A stretch of DNA of 64,000 nucleotides from Pedobacter sp. B4-66 (GTDB lineage Bacteria > Bacteroidota > Bacteroidia > Sphingobacteriales > Sphingobacteriaceae): NCBI RefSeq assembly GCF_018492665.1, contig NZ_JAFVME010000006.1, positions 186,001 through 250,000 of the forward strand, given 5' to 3'. Within the stretch, counting starts at the first letter, position 1; every line of letters starts with the position of its first letter. Positions 1-7,666 of the stretch are shown piece by piece. The notes under the pieces are model-generated. The model had not been told where the DNA came from and did not search any database. It was given only the letters and a program-made list of their open reading frames with translations. The position numbers were made by a program, and so were the translations under genes.

Positions 1-668
1 TCAATAAGTTGATCCAGGTAATGAGGCTCATACATTTTCATACCAGCCACTCCCAAAACCATAGGTTCAAATATAAAGCAGGCAACCTCATTAGAAAGAT
101 AATTGATCTTCGATTTAAGCTGCTCTATATTTTTTTCATTTGGCAGATCAATAAACTCTACATCAAATAACAATGAGGCAAAAGGATCAGTAAAAATACT
201 ACGACCACTTACTGACATTGCACCAAAAGTATCACCATGATAGGCTTCTTTAAATGCAATGATTTTTGTGCGCGGCTGCTTACTTGTATTAACCCAATAT
301 TGCAGGCACATTTTTATTGCCACCTCTATTGCGGTAGAACCGTTATCACTATAAAATACCTTTTCCTGTTTCCCGGGTAGCAATGGAAGCAAGCGCTCCG
401 CAAGTTGTACAGCGGGCTCATGCGTAAAACCTGCAAATATTACGTGTTCTAAAGTCTTTAACTGCTCGGCAACTTTAGCCGCAATATGTGGATGAGCGTG
501 TCCATGAATGGTTACCCACCAGCTAGAGACAGCATCAATATATTTTTTACCATACTCATCAAATAAATAAACACCCTCTCCACGTACAATCGGGATATGA
601 GGTAAAGCATTTTTCATCTGGGTATAAGGATGCCATATTACTTTTTTATCCCTTTCGGCTAAACTCAT
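1..668 (-). CDS. bioA: Adenosylmethionine-8-amino-7-oxononanoate aminotransferase (biotin synthesis), 3' end cut off
   Basis: About 222 N-terminal codons are present; the gene runs off the left edge. I translated it by hand. It opens MSLAERDKKVIWHPYTQMK, with the BioA hallmark WHPYTQ at about residues 12-17, followed by SSWWVTIHGHAHP and FYSDNGSTAIEVAIKM, which are typical class-III PLP aminotransferase segments of BioA. BioA transfers an amino group from S-adenosylmethionine to KAPA to give DAPA in biotin synthesis. The PLP lysine lies beyond the window. The ATG overlaps the stop of the upstream NUDIX gene in an ATGA, so the two are probably translationally coupled. Identification is firm from these motifs. 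Confidence 0.9.
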   Translation of the reverse strand, partial: MSLAERDKKVIWHPYTQMKNALPHIPIVRGEGVYLFDEYGKKYIDAVSSWWVTIHGHAHPHIAAKVAEQLKTLEHVIFAGFTHEPAVQLAERLLPLLPGKQEKVFYSDNGSTAIEVAIKMCLQYWVNTSKQPRTKIIAFKEAYHGDTFGAMSVSGRSIFTDPFASLLFDVEFIDLPNEKNIEQLKSKINYLSNEVACFIFEPMVLGVAGMKMYEPHYLDQLI

Positions 669-1105
669 TGGTTTCTTTCGTTAATTAATAGTTCTACTAC
701 GGTTTTGTCTGTCTTAAAAGTTACATCGTCAGTTTTAATATCGTCTAAACTAACCCATCTAAACGATTGTAAAGTGTTTTCATCGAAATCAAACACATCA
801 GTTTTAAAATTAAGGGCTAAAGGATATAAGGCCTTTACCGCATAATAAATACTTAAAATTTGGCTATCATTAAAAGATGATTGCTCATAGAAATCAGTAG
901 TATAAAGATGTTTCAATACTTCAATCTCGGCATTACACTCCTCCATAAACTCTCGTTTAAGTGCGTCTATCAGCCCCTCCCCTAACTCCAATCCTCCACC
1001 GGGGAATTTACTAAAGGTTCTGCCGCCTGATTGTTCATCACTAATCAGAACCTGGTTTTCAGCATTAATTAGTAAGCCATATACCCTTACATTAAAATAA
1101 CTCAT
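665..1105 (-). CDS. NUDIX hydrolase
   Basis: A 146-residue single-domain NUDIX protein. The Nudix box is readable at about residues 37-60: the GGGLELGE turn, then seven residues, then REFMEE, matching GX5EX7REUXEE. The usual glycine after EEX is replaced by asparagine, a mild deviation. The family hydrolyses nucleoside diphosphates linked to another group; the substrate cannot be told from sequence. It sits in the middle of a three-gene minus-strand operon, overlapping the cation-efflux gene upstream and bioA downstream by four bases each (ATGA). There is no obvious link to biotin; co-transcription may be incidental. Confidence 0.88.
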   Translation of the reverse strand: MSYFNVRVYGLLINAENQVLISDEQSGGRTFSKFPGGGLELGEGLIDALKREFMEECNAEIEVLKHLYTTDFYEQSSFNDSQILSIYYAVKALYPLALNFKTDVFDFDENTLQSFRWVSLDDIKTDDVTFKTDKTVVELLINERNQ

Positions 1106-2100
1106 TGATCGAAGTGTTTTTGATTTTTAGTTGCATTTTCGATTGTCCACTCAATTTCACCTCTAAAGGCCTCTTCTCGCACAGGACAATCCTTCATTTC
1201 ACAATAATTGCAGCAAGCAGGTAAACAAGGATCTGCATGAATAAATAATTCTGTTTTACGATGTGCATTCCCATTTATCAGCTTATCAATGCTTGATATC
1301 TCCTGATGAACACGATTGAGATCGAAATAGTAAGGAAGTGTAAAGTGACAGTCAATATGCAGATCGGCACCATATTGCTGTGCCCTAAGGTTATGAACGT
1401 CTATCCATGGTTCTTTACGGTTTTCCTGCAAAATACCTATAATGTCTTTTACCAGATCGATATTACTTTCGTCCATTAAACCACCTACAGATTGCCGGGT
1501 AAGCTTATAGCCGTTATAAATAATGTATAATCCCAATAAAATAGAGATCACACCATCCAACCAGTAAATTTCAGTAAGCTGTATTAAAACCACACCAATC
1601 ACCAATCCGGCACTGGTTATGGCATCGGTAAGCAGGTGTTTGCCATCAGCTTCCAGTGTAATTGAATTATGCCTCTTCCCAGTATTAATGAGATAAAAAC
1701 CTATTATTAAATTTACTAATCCTGTCGCCCCAATTATACTTGCTCCTTCAAAAAGTTGATAAATTGGTTTAGGATATATTAAATCGTAAGTAGATTTAAA
1801 GATGATAATTAATCCCGCTATGGTAATCAGCGCACCTTCCAGAAAAGCAGAGAAGAACTCAACTTTACCATGACCATAAGGATGATTTTTATCTTTAGGG
1901 ATAGTTGCCAGATAGATACTATAAAATGCAAAACTAGTGGCAAGTACATTTACAATACTCTCTAAAGCATCAGTTAAAATTGCATTAGATTGAGTGATGA
2001 AATAGGCAACAAATTTTGCCAACATAAGCACTATACTGATGCATAAAGAAAGAAGTATCGCCTTTTTTTTAGGTTGCACTTTATAGAGATTAGTCACCAA
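1102..2100 (-). CDS. Cation diffusion facilitator (CDF) family transporter
   Basis: About 330 residues with roughly six hydrophobic segments in the first 200 residues and a soluble C-terminal domain, as in CDF metal/proton antiporters (Zn, Fe, Mn or Co export). The family signature HPYGHGKVEFFSA is at about residues 73-85. The C-terminus carries a cysteine cluster (HADPCLPACCNYC then CPVR, five Cys), suggesting metal sensing. The first codon at 2100 is TTG and the next is GTG at 2097; the first in-frame ATG is too far inside, so a non-ATG start is required. A TATTTTTG resembling a -7 box lies over the start and may be chance. First gene of the operon with the NUDIX gene and bioA. Confidence 0.88.
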   Translation of the reverse strand: MVTNLYKVQPKKKAILLSLCISIVLMLAKFVAYFITQSNAILTDALESIVNVLATSFAFYSIYLATIPKDKNHPYGHGKVEFFSAFLEGALITIAGLIIIFKSTYDLIYPKPIYQLFEGASIIGATGLVNLIIGFYLINTGKRHNSITLEADGKHLLTDAITSAGLVIGVVLIQLTEIYWLDGVISILLGLYIIYNGYKLTRQSVGGLMDESNIDLVKDIIGILQENRKEPWIDVHNLRAQQYGADLHIDCHFTLPYYFDLNRVHQEISSIDKLINGNAHRKTELFIHADPCLPACCNYCEMKDCPVREEAFRGEIEWTIENATKNQKHFDQ

Positions 2101-2167
2101 AAATACAGTTTCACTATCGAATTACATTAAAAAGTATTTTTTTTAGTTTATAATTCAGTGAGGTTCA

Positions 2168-2175
2168 TATATTTG
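2168..2175 (+). promoter_or_regulatory. Promoter -7 box for the aminotransferase
   Basis: TATATTTG matches the Bacteroidota -7 consensus TANNTTTG exactly. A weak TTTAG at 2142-2146 lies at about the -33 position. Transcription would begin near 2182, downstream of the ATG at 2158, so this box favours the internal ATG at 2215 as the start. Confidence 0.5.
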
Positions 2176-2214
2176 TCATTGCACAAAATTAAATTTGCCC
2201 ACGCACAAATTATT

Positions 2215-3408
2215 ATGACATTTTTATCCAAAAGAATCAATAACCTATCTGAGTCACAAACAATTAAAATGGCTAAGTTAGGCAGAGAGCTATCCGCAAA
2301 AGGAATAGACGTTATCAACCTAAGTTTTGGTGAGCCAGACTTCTTTACACCAAAATTTGTTAAGGAAGCTGCAAATACCGCTGTAGATGAGAATTATTCA
2401 TACTATACTCCGGTTTCTGGTTACCCTGAACTACGTAAGGCAGTTGCAGAAAAGTTATTGAGAGAAAATGGATTGAGCTACAGCTTTGATCAGATTGTAG
2501 TTTCAACAGGCGCAAAACAATCACTTGCCAACGCAGTAATGTGTATTGTAGATCCGGGAGACGAAGTTATCGTTCCAACTCCTTACTGGGTATCTTATTC
2601 AGAAATGATTAAACTTGGTGAAGGAGAAACTGTATTCATCAATGCTACAGTTGAAAACAACTTTAAAATCACAGGAGCTCAATTAGAAGCAGCAATTACT
2701 CCTAAAACCAAATTGTTTATGTTCTCTTCGCCATGCAACCCTACGGGATCTGTATACAGCAAGGAAGAATTAGCTGATTTGGTAGCCGTTTTTGAAAAAC
2801 ATCCAAATATCTATATCATATCTGATGAGATTTACGAGCATATCAACTTTGTTGGTAAACATGCTTCTATCGCCGAATTTGATTCTATCAAAGACAGAGT
2901 GATCTTGATCAATGGTTTCTCTAAATCTTATGCCATGACAGGCTGGAGAGTTGGTTATATGGCAGCAAATAAAGAAATTGCAAATGCTTGCGATAAATTA
3001 CAAGGTCAAATCACTTCGGGTAGTTCTTCTATCGCTCAACGTGCAGCTTTAGCAGCTTATCAAGGTGGATTAGACAGCGTAACCGAAATGGTTGATGAAT
3101 TTAAAAAACGTAGAGACATCGTTTACGCTTTATTAAAAGAAATCCCAGGCGTTAATGTAAATCTTCCAGATGGAGCTTTCTATTTCTTCCCTGAGATAAA
3201 ATCTTACTTCGGTAAAACTGACGGTACTCAAACCATCAATAGCGCTGAAGATTTAAGCTTATTCTTATTGAACGAAGCTCATGTATCTACCGTAACCGGA
3301 GAAGCGTTCGGAAACAGCGATTGTATCAGAATTTCTTATGCCGCTGCTGAAGATAAACTTAGAGATGCAGTTTCAAGAATAAAAGCTGCTTTAGCTAAAT
3401 TAAGCTAG
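2215..3408 (+). CDS. aspC: PLP-dependent aspartate-type aminotransferase
   Basis: Class I aminotransferase of 397 residues. It shows the substrate/cofactor segment SSPCNPTGSVYS and the PLP-lysine segment NGFSKSYAMTGWRVGY, typical of the aspartate/prephenate aminotransferase subgroup (I-gamma). It probably moves amino groups between aspartate or prephenate and 2-oxo acids. An in-frame ATG at 2158 would add 19 residues, but that extension (rich in F, H and K) does not look like family sequence, and the putative promoter box at 2168-2175 lies inside it. MTFLSKRINNLSESQT is the normal family start. It is monocistronic; the next gene converges. The exact substrate is uncertain. Confidence 0.9.
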   Translation: MTFLSKRINNLSESQTIKMAKLGRELSAKGIDVINLSFGEPDFFTPKFVKEAANTAVDENYSYYTPVSGYPELRKAVAEKLLRENGLSYSFDQIVVSTGAKQSLANAVMCIVDPGDEVIVPTPYWVSYSEMIKLGEGETVFINATVENNFKITGAQLEAAITPKTKLFMFSSPCNPTGSVYSKEELADLVAVFEKHPNIYIISDEIYEHINFVGKHASIAEFDSIKDRVILINGFSKSYAMTGWRVGYMAANKEIANACDKLQGQITSGSSSIAQRAALAAYQGGLDSVTEMVDEFKKRRDIVYALLKEIPGVNVNLPDGAFYFFPEIKSYFGKTDGTQTINSAEDLSLFLLNEAHVSTVTGEAFGNSDCIRISYAAAEDKLRDAVSRIKAALAKLS

Positions 3409-3464
3409 TTAGTATTTAGATACCAGTTTTAGTACTTAGACATTAGTACTAATATCTTGAATTC

Positions 3465-3519
3465 AAACATAATACAAAGGCCTGTTCCAAATAATGGAAC
3501 AGGCCTTTGTATTATGTTT
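3465..3519. terminator. Perfect 24-bp hairpin between convergent genes
   Basis: The left arm (3465-3488) and right arm (3496-3519) are exact reverse complements over 24 bases, with a 7-base loop AAATAAT. A-rich and T-rich ends on the arms allow function on both strands. It lies 56 bases after the aminotransferase stop and before the convergent ABC permease, as expected for a bidirectional terminator, although it is longer than usual and has no extra T-tract. Confidence 0.7.
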
Positions 3520-3670
3520 CTTAGCATTACTCCATGCATATTGGACTAGTGAGTTTATGCTAAGGCGCCATAACTTAAAACCTGAGCGTTCTAGGAAAAG
3601 GCATAGGAAATTTTGTCCTTCTTCAGGGCAAAAGATTCCAGCCTTTGAGTAGTAATGGTCAGGTTTTAAG
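3520..3670 (+). ncRNA. Candidate structured RNA with two adjacent hairpin domains
   Basis: Domain 1: CTTAGCAT (3520-3527) pairs with ATGCTAAG (3557-3564), and inside it ACTC (3529-3532) with GAGT (3551-3554). Domain 2 has an outer 12-bp perfect stem, 3574-3585 with 3659-3670 (CTTAAAACCTGA / TCAGGTTTTAAG). Inside are AAAGGC (3597-3602) with GCCTTT (3641-3646), GGAA (3606-3609) with TTCC (3636-3639), and TTTTGTCC (3611-3618) with GGGCAAAA (3626-3633), closing a 7-base loop. One pair is a G-U wobble only if read on the plus strand. No known RNA family was recognised, and function is unknown. It could also be a degenerate repeat element. Confidence 0.35.
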
Positions 3671-3687
3671 CAAAAAGCGAAGCCATA

Positions 3688-4929
3688 TTACGAGCGAATC
3701 GCTTCGACAGGATCCAACCTAGACGCTGCATACGCCGGCCAAAATCCCGATATTGTTCCAATAACAAGAGACACACCTATCCCTAGAATTATATTCTTCA
3801 TAAACAAGACCATTTCAAAACCGGCTGCACTGGCGCCCAATGTTGCCAAATAAACTAGAAACAGTCCTAAAAACCCTCCAAGCAAACACAATGCTATTGC
3901 TTCAAACAGAAACTGGAGCATAATAAAATAATTTTTAGCCCCCAGAGACTTCTGAATACCAATAATATTAGTACGTTCCTTTACAGAAACAAACATAATA
4001 TTTGCAATACCAAACCCTCCTACAAGAATTGAGAAACCACCAATAACCCAACCAGCAATGTCAACCATATTAAACATCTTATCCAGCTGATTAGAAGCAA
4101 TAGTACTTTTATTCAAAGAGAAATCATCCTCCACACCAGGTTTCAACCTTCTTATGGAACGCATCGTTCCTTTTATTTCACTTTCAATTTCTTCAAGAGA
4201 AATGTGTTCAAACCCCCTTACAGTAATCGATGGATCATACCTATCGCTTTCAATATCCATAATGCCTTTTGCAAAATTTAAAGGCATAACAAGATTTTTA
4301 TCCTGAGACATACCTAGAATATCTTCACCTTCTTTTTTGAAAACACCAACTACATTCAACTTACGGCCCATCACTATTATAGATTTTCCAATTGCAGGCT
4401 CGCCGTTAAACAACCCTTCGGCTACAAGAGCACCAATAAGAACAACAGGAGAACCCGACTTGCCTTCATTCTCTGTAAAATACCTACCCTCCTGAAAATC
4501 CAGAGTCCATGTTTTATTAAAATCCTGTGAAGCTGCCCTTACGCCTACTCCCTCCACAGAATTACTTCTATGTTTAATAGTACGTTCATTTGCCCATATC
4601 TCATAAGAAAGACCTTCAGCATGTTCCAAACGTGCCCTTAACAACTCATAATCTCTCAATGAGGGAACAGGTCTGTTCATATATTTCCACCACGGATAAT
4701 CACCAAAGCCTCCCCATGGCCATTTTTGAATAAATATCGTTTTAGAACCCAATTTATCTATACTTGCCTGCAGTTTCCCTCTAAAAGTATCAGCAGCAGA
4801 AAACACGAATATGATTGCAAAAATCCCAATGGTTATCCCCAGTAAGGAAAGCATTGTGCGAAGTTTATTTTGGCGTAGTGCATCAAATGCAAATCGAAAA
4901 CTTTCGCCTATTAGTTTGAAAATAATCAT
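3688..4929 (-). CDS. ABC transporter permease, MacB/FtsX type
   Basis: 413 residues. A hydrophobic N-terminal segment (about residues 20-45, LLGITIGIFAIIFVFS) is followed by a large periplasmic MacB_PCD-like domain (about 50-285) and three transmembrane helices of the FtsX domain (about 290-410). The KLRTMLSLLGITIG and IIGIQKSLGAK segments are typical of MacB permeases. These systems act with a LolD/MacB-like ATPase in mechanotransmission, efflux or lipoprotein handling. No ATPase is adjacent; the nearest is 3.3 kb away at 8225-8983 on the same strand and may be the partner. The substrate is unknown. Confidence 0.88.
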   Translation of the reverse strand: MIIFKLIGESFRFAFDALRQNKLRTMLSLLGITIGIFAIIFVFSAADTFRGKLQASIDKLGSKTIFIQKWPWGGFGDYPWWKYMNRPVPSLRDYELLRARLEHAEGLSYEIWANERTIKHRSNSVEGVGVRAASQDFNKTWTLDFQEGRYFTENEGKSGSPVVLIGALVAEGLFNGEPAIGKSIIVMGRKLNVVGVFKKEGEDILGMSQDKNLVMPLNFAKGIMDIESDRYDPSITVRGFEHISLEEIESEIKGTMRSIRRLKPGVEDDFSLNKSTIASNQLDKMFNMVDIAGWVIGGFSILVGGFGIANIMFVSVKERTNIIGIQKSLGAKNYFIMLQFLFEAIALCLLGGFLGLFLVYLATLGASAAGFEMVLFMKNIILGIGVSLVIGTISGFWPAYAASRLDPVEAIRS

Positions 4930-5044
4930 AATTAACGTTTAGACCAAAACTAACCAAAAAGGTTACAGAAAAATATTATATAATATAAAAAATACAATTA
5001 TGTTTATAAATAAAATCTATCTTGTTTATCAGGACGTAAGTTAA

Positions 5045-5077
5045 TTGCAAAAAAGAAGATTATATTTTGTAAATTTG
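5045..5077 (+). promoter_or_regulatory. Bacteroidota-type promoter for queA
   Basis: TAAATTTG at 5070-5077 is an exact TANNTTTG -7 box. TTG at 5045-5047 lies 22 bases upstream as a plausible -33 element, slightly wide. The queA ATG is 26 bases after the box. Confidence 0.55.
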
Positions 5078-5103
5078 CGCCCTTAATTATCACATCGAAA
5101 AAT

Positions 5104-6153
5104 ATGAAGTTATCTCAATTTAAGTTTAATCTACCTGAATCATTAGTTGCCAATAATCCTTCAGAACAAAGGGACGAAGCCCGTTTAATGGTTCTACACA
5201 AGGATAGTGGCAAAATTGAACATAAAATATTTAAGGATGTCCTAGGTTATTTTGATGATAAGGATGTAATGATATTGAACAACACCAAAGTTTTCCCTGC
5301 CCGTTTATACGGAAATAAAGAAAAAACAGGTGCTACAATTGAAGTTTTCTTATTGCGTGAACTGAACAAAGAATTACGTTTATGGGATGTTTTAGTGGAT
5401 CCCGCTCGTAAAATCCGTGTTGGAAACAAATTATACTTTGGTGATGACGATTTATTAGTTGCTGAGGTTGTTGACAACACTACATCACGTGGACGTACCA
5501 TCCGTTTCTTATTTGATGGAACTGATGAAGAGTTCAGAAAGAACATCGAAATACTTGGTGAAACTCCACTTCCTAAATATATCAAGCGTAAAGCTACTGC
5601 TCAAGATAAAGAACGTTACCAAACTATATTTGCAAAACATGAAGGAGCTGTTGCTGCCCCTACAGCAGGTTTGCACTTTAGCAGAGAACTAATGAAACGC
5701 CTGGAATTAAAAGGTGTTAACTTTGCAGAAGTTACTTTACACGTAGGCCTAGGTACTTTCAGATCTGTAGAGGTTGAAGACTTAACTAAACACAAAATGG
5801 ACTCAGAACAGTTCATTATTGAGCAAAAAGATGCAGACATTGTAAATAAAGCTATTGAAGACAAAAGAAAAATCTGTGCAGTTGGAACAACTTCTATGCG
5901 TGCAATAGAATCAGCTGTATCTTCAAACAGAACACTTAAGGCTGCTAACGACTGGACTAGTAAGTTCATCTTCCCTCCTTATGATTTCAGCATCGCTAAT
6001 TCAATGATTACTAATTTCCACACTCCAGAATCAACCTTATTGATGATGGTAAGTGCATTTGGTGGTTACGATTATGTTAGAAATGCATACGAAGTAGCTT
6101 TAAAAGAAAAGTATCGTTTCTATAGCTATGGCGATGCCATGCTGATTATATAG
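5104..6153 (+). CDS. queA: S-adenosylmethionine:tRNA ribosyltransferase-isomerase (queuosine synthesis)
   Basis: 349 residues, the full family length. Characteristic QueA segments are visible: [15 protein letters not shown] (about residues 54-68), APTAGLHFS (about 185-193), [15 protein letters not shown] (about 213-227) and [10 protein letters not shown] (about 261-270). The enzyme transfers and isomerises the ribosyl part of S-adenosylmethionine onto preQ1 at the wobble base of GUN-anticodon tRNAs, giving epoxyqueuosine. A good promoter lies upstream. ispD follows in the same direction, but the repeat-rich gap at 6154-6290 probably separates the two transcripts. Confidence 0.97.
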   Translation: MKLSQFKFNLPESLVANNPSEQRDEARLMVLHKDSGKIEHKIFKDVLGYFDDKDVMILNNTKVFPARLYGNKEKTGATIEVFLLRELNKELRLWDVLVDPARKIRVGNKLYFGDDDLLVAEVVDNTTSRGRTIRFLFDGTDEEFRKNIEILGETPLPKYIKRKATAQDKERYQTIFAKHEGAVAAPTAGLHFSRELMKRLELKGVNFAEVTLHVGLGTFRSVEVEDLTKHKMDSEQFIIEQKDADIVNKAIEDKRKICAVGTTSMRAIESAVSSNRTLKAANDWTSKFIFPPYDFSIANSMITNFHTPESTLLMMVSAFGGYDYVRNAYEVALKEKYRFYSYGDAMLII

Positions 6154-6181
6154 TTTCAGTAGTTAGATATCTTCGAGTACT

Positions 6182-6272
6182 TAGATATTAGTACTTAGTA
6201 TTTAGACAGGATGCAAATAATTCATTAACTATGCGATTTATCTAAATACTAAATACTAAATACTAATATCTA
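6182..6272. repeat. Imperfect inverted repeat of TAGTATTTAG-type heptamers
   Basis: The left arm 6182-6206 reads as the reverse complement of the right arm 6241-6272, except that the right arm holds an extra 7-base unit (CTAAATACTAA repeated). The spacer is about 34 bases. Related words (TTAGTATTTAGATA, TAGTACTTAGA, ATTAGTACTAATATC) occur after the aminotransferase at 3409-3458. It may fold as a long AT-rich hairpin and end queA transcription. It looks like a dispersed intergenic repeat family. Confidence 0.6.
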
Positions 6273-6290
6273 CCTACTAAATCCCCACTT

Positions 6291-6974
6291 ATGAAATACT
6301 ACGCCATTTTAGTTGCAGGTGGATCAGGTAGCAGGATGCAAAATGCGATAGCGAAGCAATTTTTATTACTCGATGGCAAACCTGTCTTAATGCATACACT
6401 TGAGGCTTTTCATCAATGTGTACTAAATCCTGAAATACTAATAGTATTAAACATACACCAACATACCTATTGGGAAGAGCTATGCAGCGCTTACAGCTGC
6501 TCGATCCCTCATCAGGTCATAAAAGGTGGGGAACAAAGATTTCATTCCGTAAAAAACGGCCTAAAAGCCATTAAAGGCAAAGGCATTGTCGCAGTGCATG
6601 ATGCTGTAAGGCCGCTAGTATCTCCAAAGCTTATCGAAAAGTCATTTCAAGTAGCAGAAGAGAAGGGCAACAGCATTGTTGGCATTACACCAACCGATTC
6701 AATCAGAAGAATTTTAGGAAGTAATAAAAATGAGGCTTTAAATAGAAACGAAGTTACCTTAGTACAAACCCCGCAAACATTCAATCTCGATGTATTAAGA
6801 AAATCTTACGAAAAACCTTTCAGAAATGAATTTACTGATGATGCCTCAGTTGCAGAATATTCAGGATTTGAAATAAATATGATTGAAGGGGAAAGAGAAA
6901 ACATTAAGATTACCTATCCTGAAGATCTCGAAATAGCCTCAATCTTTCTTAGAAAAAGAAGAGCTAATTCCTAA
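6291..6974 (+). CDS. ispD: 2-C-methyl-D-erythritol 4-phosphate cytidylyltransferase (MEP isoprenoid pathway)
   Basis: 227 residues, the normal IspD length. The nucleotide-binding segment AILVAGGSGSRM with KQFLLLDGKPVL (residues 4-31), VAVHDAVRPLVS (about 100-111) and FTDDASVAE (about 180-188) are IspD signatures. It makes CDP-methylerythritol from MEP and CTP, the third step to isopentenyl diphosphate, so the organism appears to use the MEP route. It stands alone between the repeat region and a convergent small membrane protein gene. Confidence 0.96.
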   Translation: MKYYAILVAGGSGSRMQNAIAKQFLLLDGKPVLMHTLEAFHQCVLNPEILIVLNIHQHTYWEELCSAYSCSIPHQVIKGGEQRFHSVKNGLKAIKGKGIVAVHDAVRPLVSPKLIEKSFQVAEEKGNSIVGITPTDSIRRILGSNKNEALNRNEVTLVQTPQTFNLDVLRKSYEKPFRNEFTDDASVAEYSGFEINMIEGERENIKITYPEDLEIASIFLRKRRANS

Positions 6975-7000
6975 ATGCTAGATATCGAAAAATAATTACT

Positions 7001-7055
7001 CACGCCATTCTAACCTCAAAGAAGCTAAAGAGCAAATCGAATTCAGAACGACGTG
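7001..7055. repeat. Imperfect inverted repeat downstream of ispD
   Basis: CACGCCATTCTA (7001-7012) is an imperfect reverse complement of TTCAGAACGACGTG (7042-7055). It resembles intergenic palindromes of the CGTCATTCTGAA type that are dispersed in many bacterial genomes. It may act as a transcription end for ispD or for the convergent small gene. Confidence 0.35.
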
Positions 7056-7062
7056 AATACTA

Positions 7063-7224
7063 TTATGCTGCCCTATTAATAACTTTTAGAATAATTGCGA
7101 TAACAGCAATAACTAATAAAATATGGATTAAGCCCCCAACACTTGGACCAAATCCATTAAAAAAGAATCCTATAATCCATAGTATCACTAATACTACTGC
7201 AACTAGATAAAGTAAATTTCCCAT
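7063..7224 (-). CDS. Small two-helix membrane protein, lmo0937 family (DUF5670-like)
   Basis: A 53-residue protein that I translated by hand. It begins MGNLLYLVAVVLVILWIIGF, has a short FNGFGPSVGGL link, then a second helix LLVIAVIAIILKVI, ending NRAA. This matches the lmo0937 family of tiny membrane proteins, often described as stress-associated; its biochemical role is unknown. Two transmembrane helices with short polar ends are clear. It is monocistronic and converges with ispD. A GTGTTAAACAC palindrome at 7267-7277, about 43 bases upstream, may be regulatory. Confidence 0.75.
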   Translation of the reverse strand: MGNLLYLVAVVLVILWIIGFFFNGFGPSVGGLIHILLVIAVIAIILKVINRAA

Positions 7225-7310
7225 AACGTTTAATTTTAGGTATATGTTTTAGATAGATTTCAGGTTGTGTTAAACACTTCCATGACAAAACATAAACAAT
7301 CATCGTTCCA

Positions 7311-7347
7311 AAAAAGAAAGGCCCCGATAATCGGGGCCTTTCTTTTT
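7311..7347 (-). terminator. Rho-independent terminator of the DUF2795 gene
   Basis: A 17-bp perfect stem (7311-7327 with 7331-7347), GC-rich in the middle (GGCCCCGA / TCGGGGCC), with the 3-base loop TAA and A/T ends that supply a U-tract on either strand. It starts 12 bases beyond the stop of the minus-strand DUF2795 gene. Confidence 0.85.
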
Positions 7348-7358
7348 ATGAGATATGG

Positions 7359-7580
7359 TTAATATTCGTCTTCGTTAAAGAAGAAATCATCCTTAGTTGG
7401 ATAATCTGGCCAAATCTCTTCGATGGTTTCATATGGTTCCCCATCATCTTCCAAAGCTTGTAAATTTTCTATCACCTCAACAGGTGCACCAGAACGTATA
7501 CCATAATCTATCAATTCATCTTTTGTTGCAGGCCATGGAGCGTCTTCCAAATGCGATGCGAGTTCTAAAGTCCAATACAT
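7359..7580 (-). CDS. DUF2795 domain protein
   Basis: A 73-residue acidic protein (MYWTLELASHLEDAPWPATKDELIDYG...) matching the DUF2795 family, small proteins common in Bacteroidota. The segment APWPATKDELIDYGIRSGAP is the recognisable core and may resemble a small nucleic-acid-binding fold; the C-terminus is very acidic (FFFNEDEY). Function is unknown. It has its own strong promoter (7616-7648) and terminator (7311-7347), so it is a single-gene unit and probably well expressed. Confidence 0.85.
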   Translation of the reverse strand: MYWTLELASHLEDAPWPATKDELIDYGIRSGAPVEVIENLQALEDDGEPYETIEEIWPDYPTKDDFFFNEDEY

Positions 7581-7615
7581 ATTTCTTTACTATTAAGTTA
7601 TTCTAAATTTATCCG

Positions 7616-7648
7616 CAAAAGTATAATAAAAAACCTGAGCAAAACAAA
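7616..7648 (-). promoter_or_regulatory. Promoter of the DUF2795 gene
   Basis: On the minus strand, TTTG (7645-7648), 21 bases, then TACTTTTG (7616-7623): a full match to TTTG-N17-23-TANNTTTG. The ATG is 35 bases downstream of the -7 box. Confidence 0.75.
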
Positions 7649-7666
7649 CTTTTTTTTCCACTTTTT

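Noticed and set aside
2098..2105. TATTTTTG as the promoter of the CDF operon
   Set aside because: It would place the transcript start inside the coding frame, and no -33 element was found.
3520..3670. Integron attC site
   Set aside because: No GTTRRRY/RYYYAAC core sites at the ends and no integrase or cassette genes nearby.
6241..6272. Short tandem repeats resembling a CRISPR array
   Set aside because: Units are 7 bases with no spacers; no cas genes are near.
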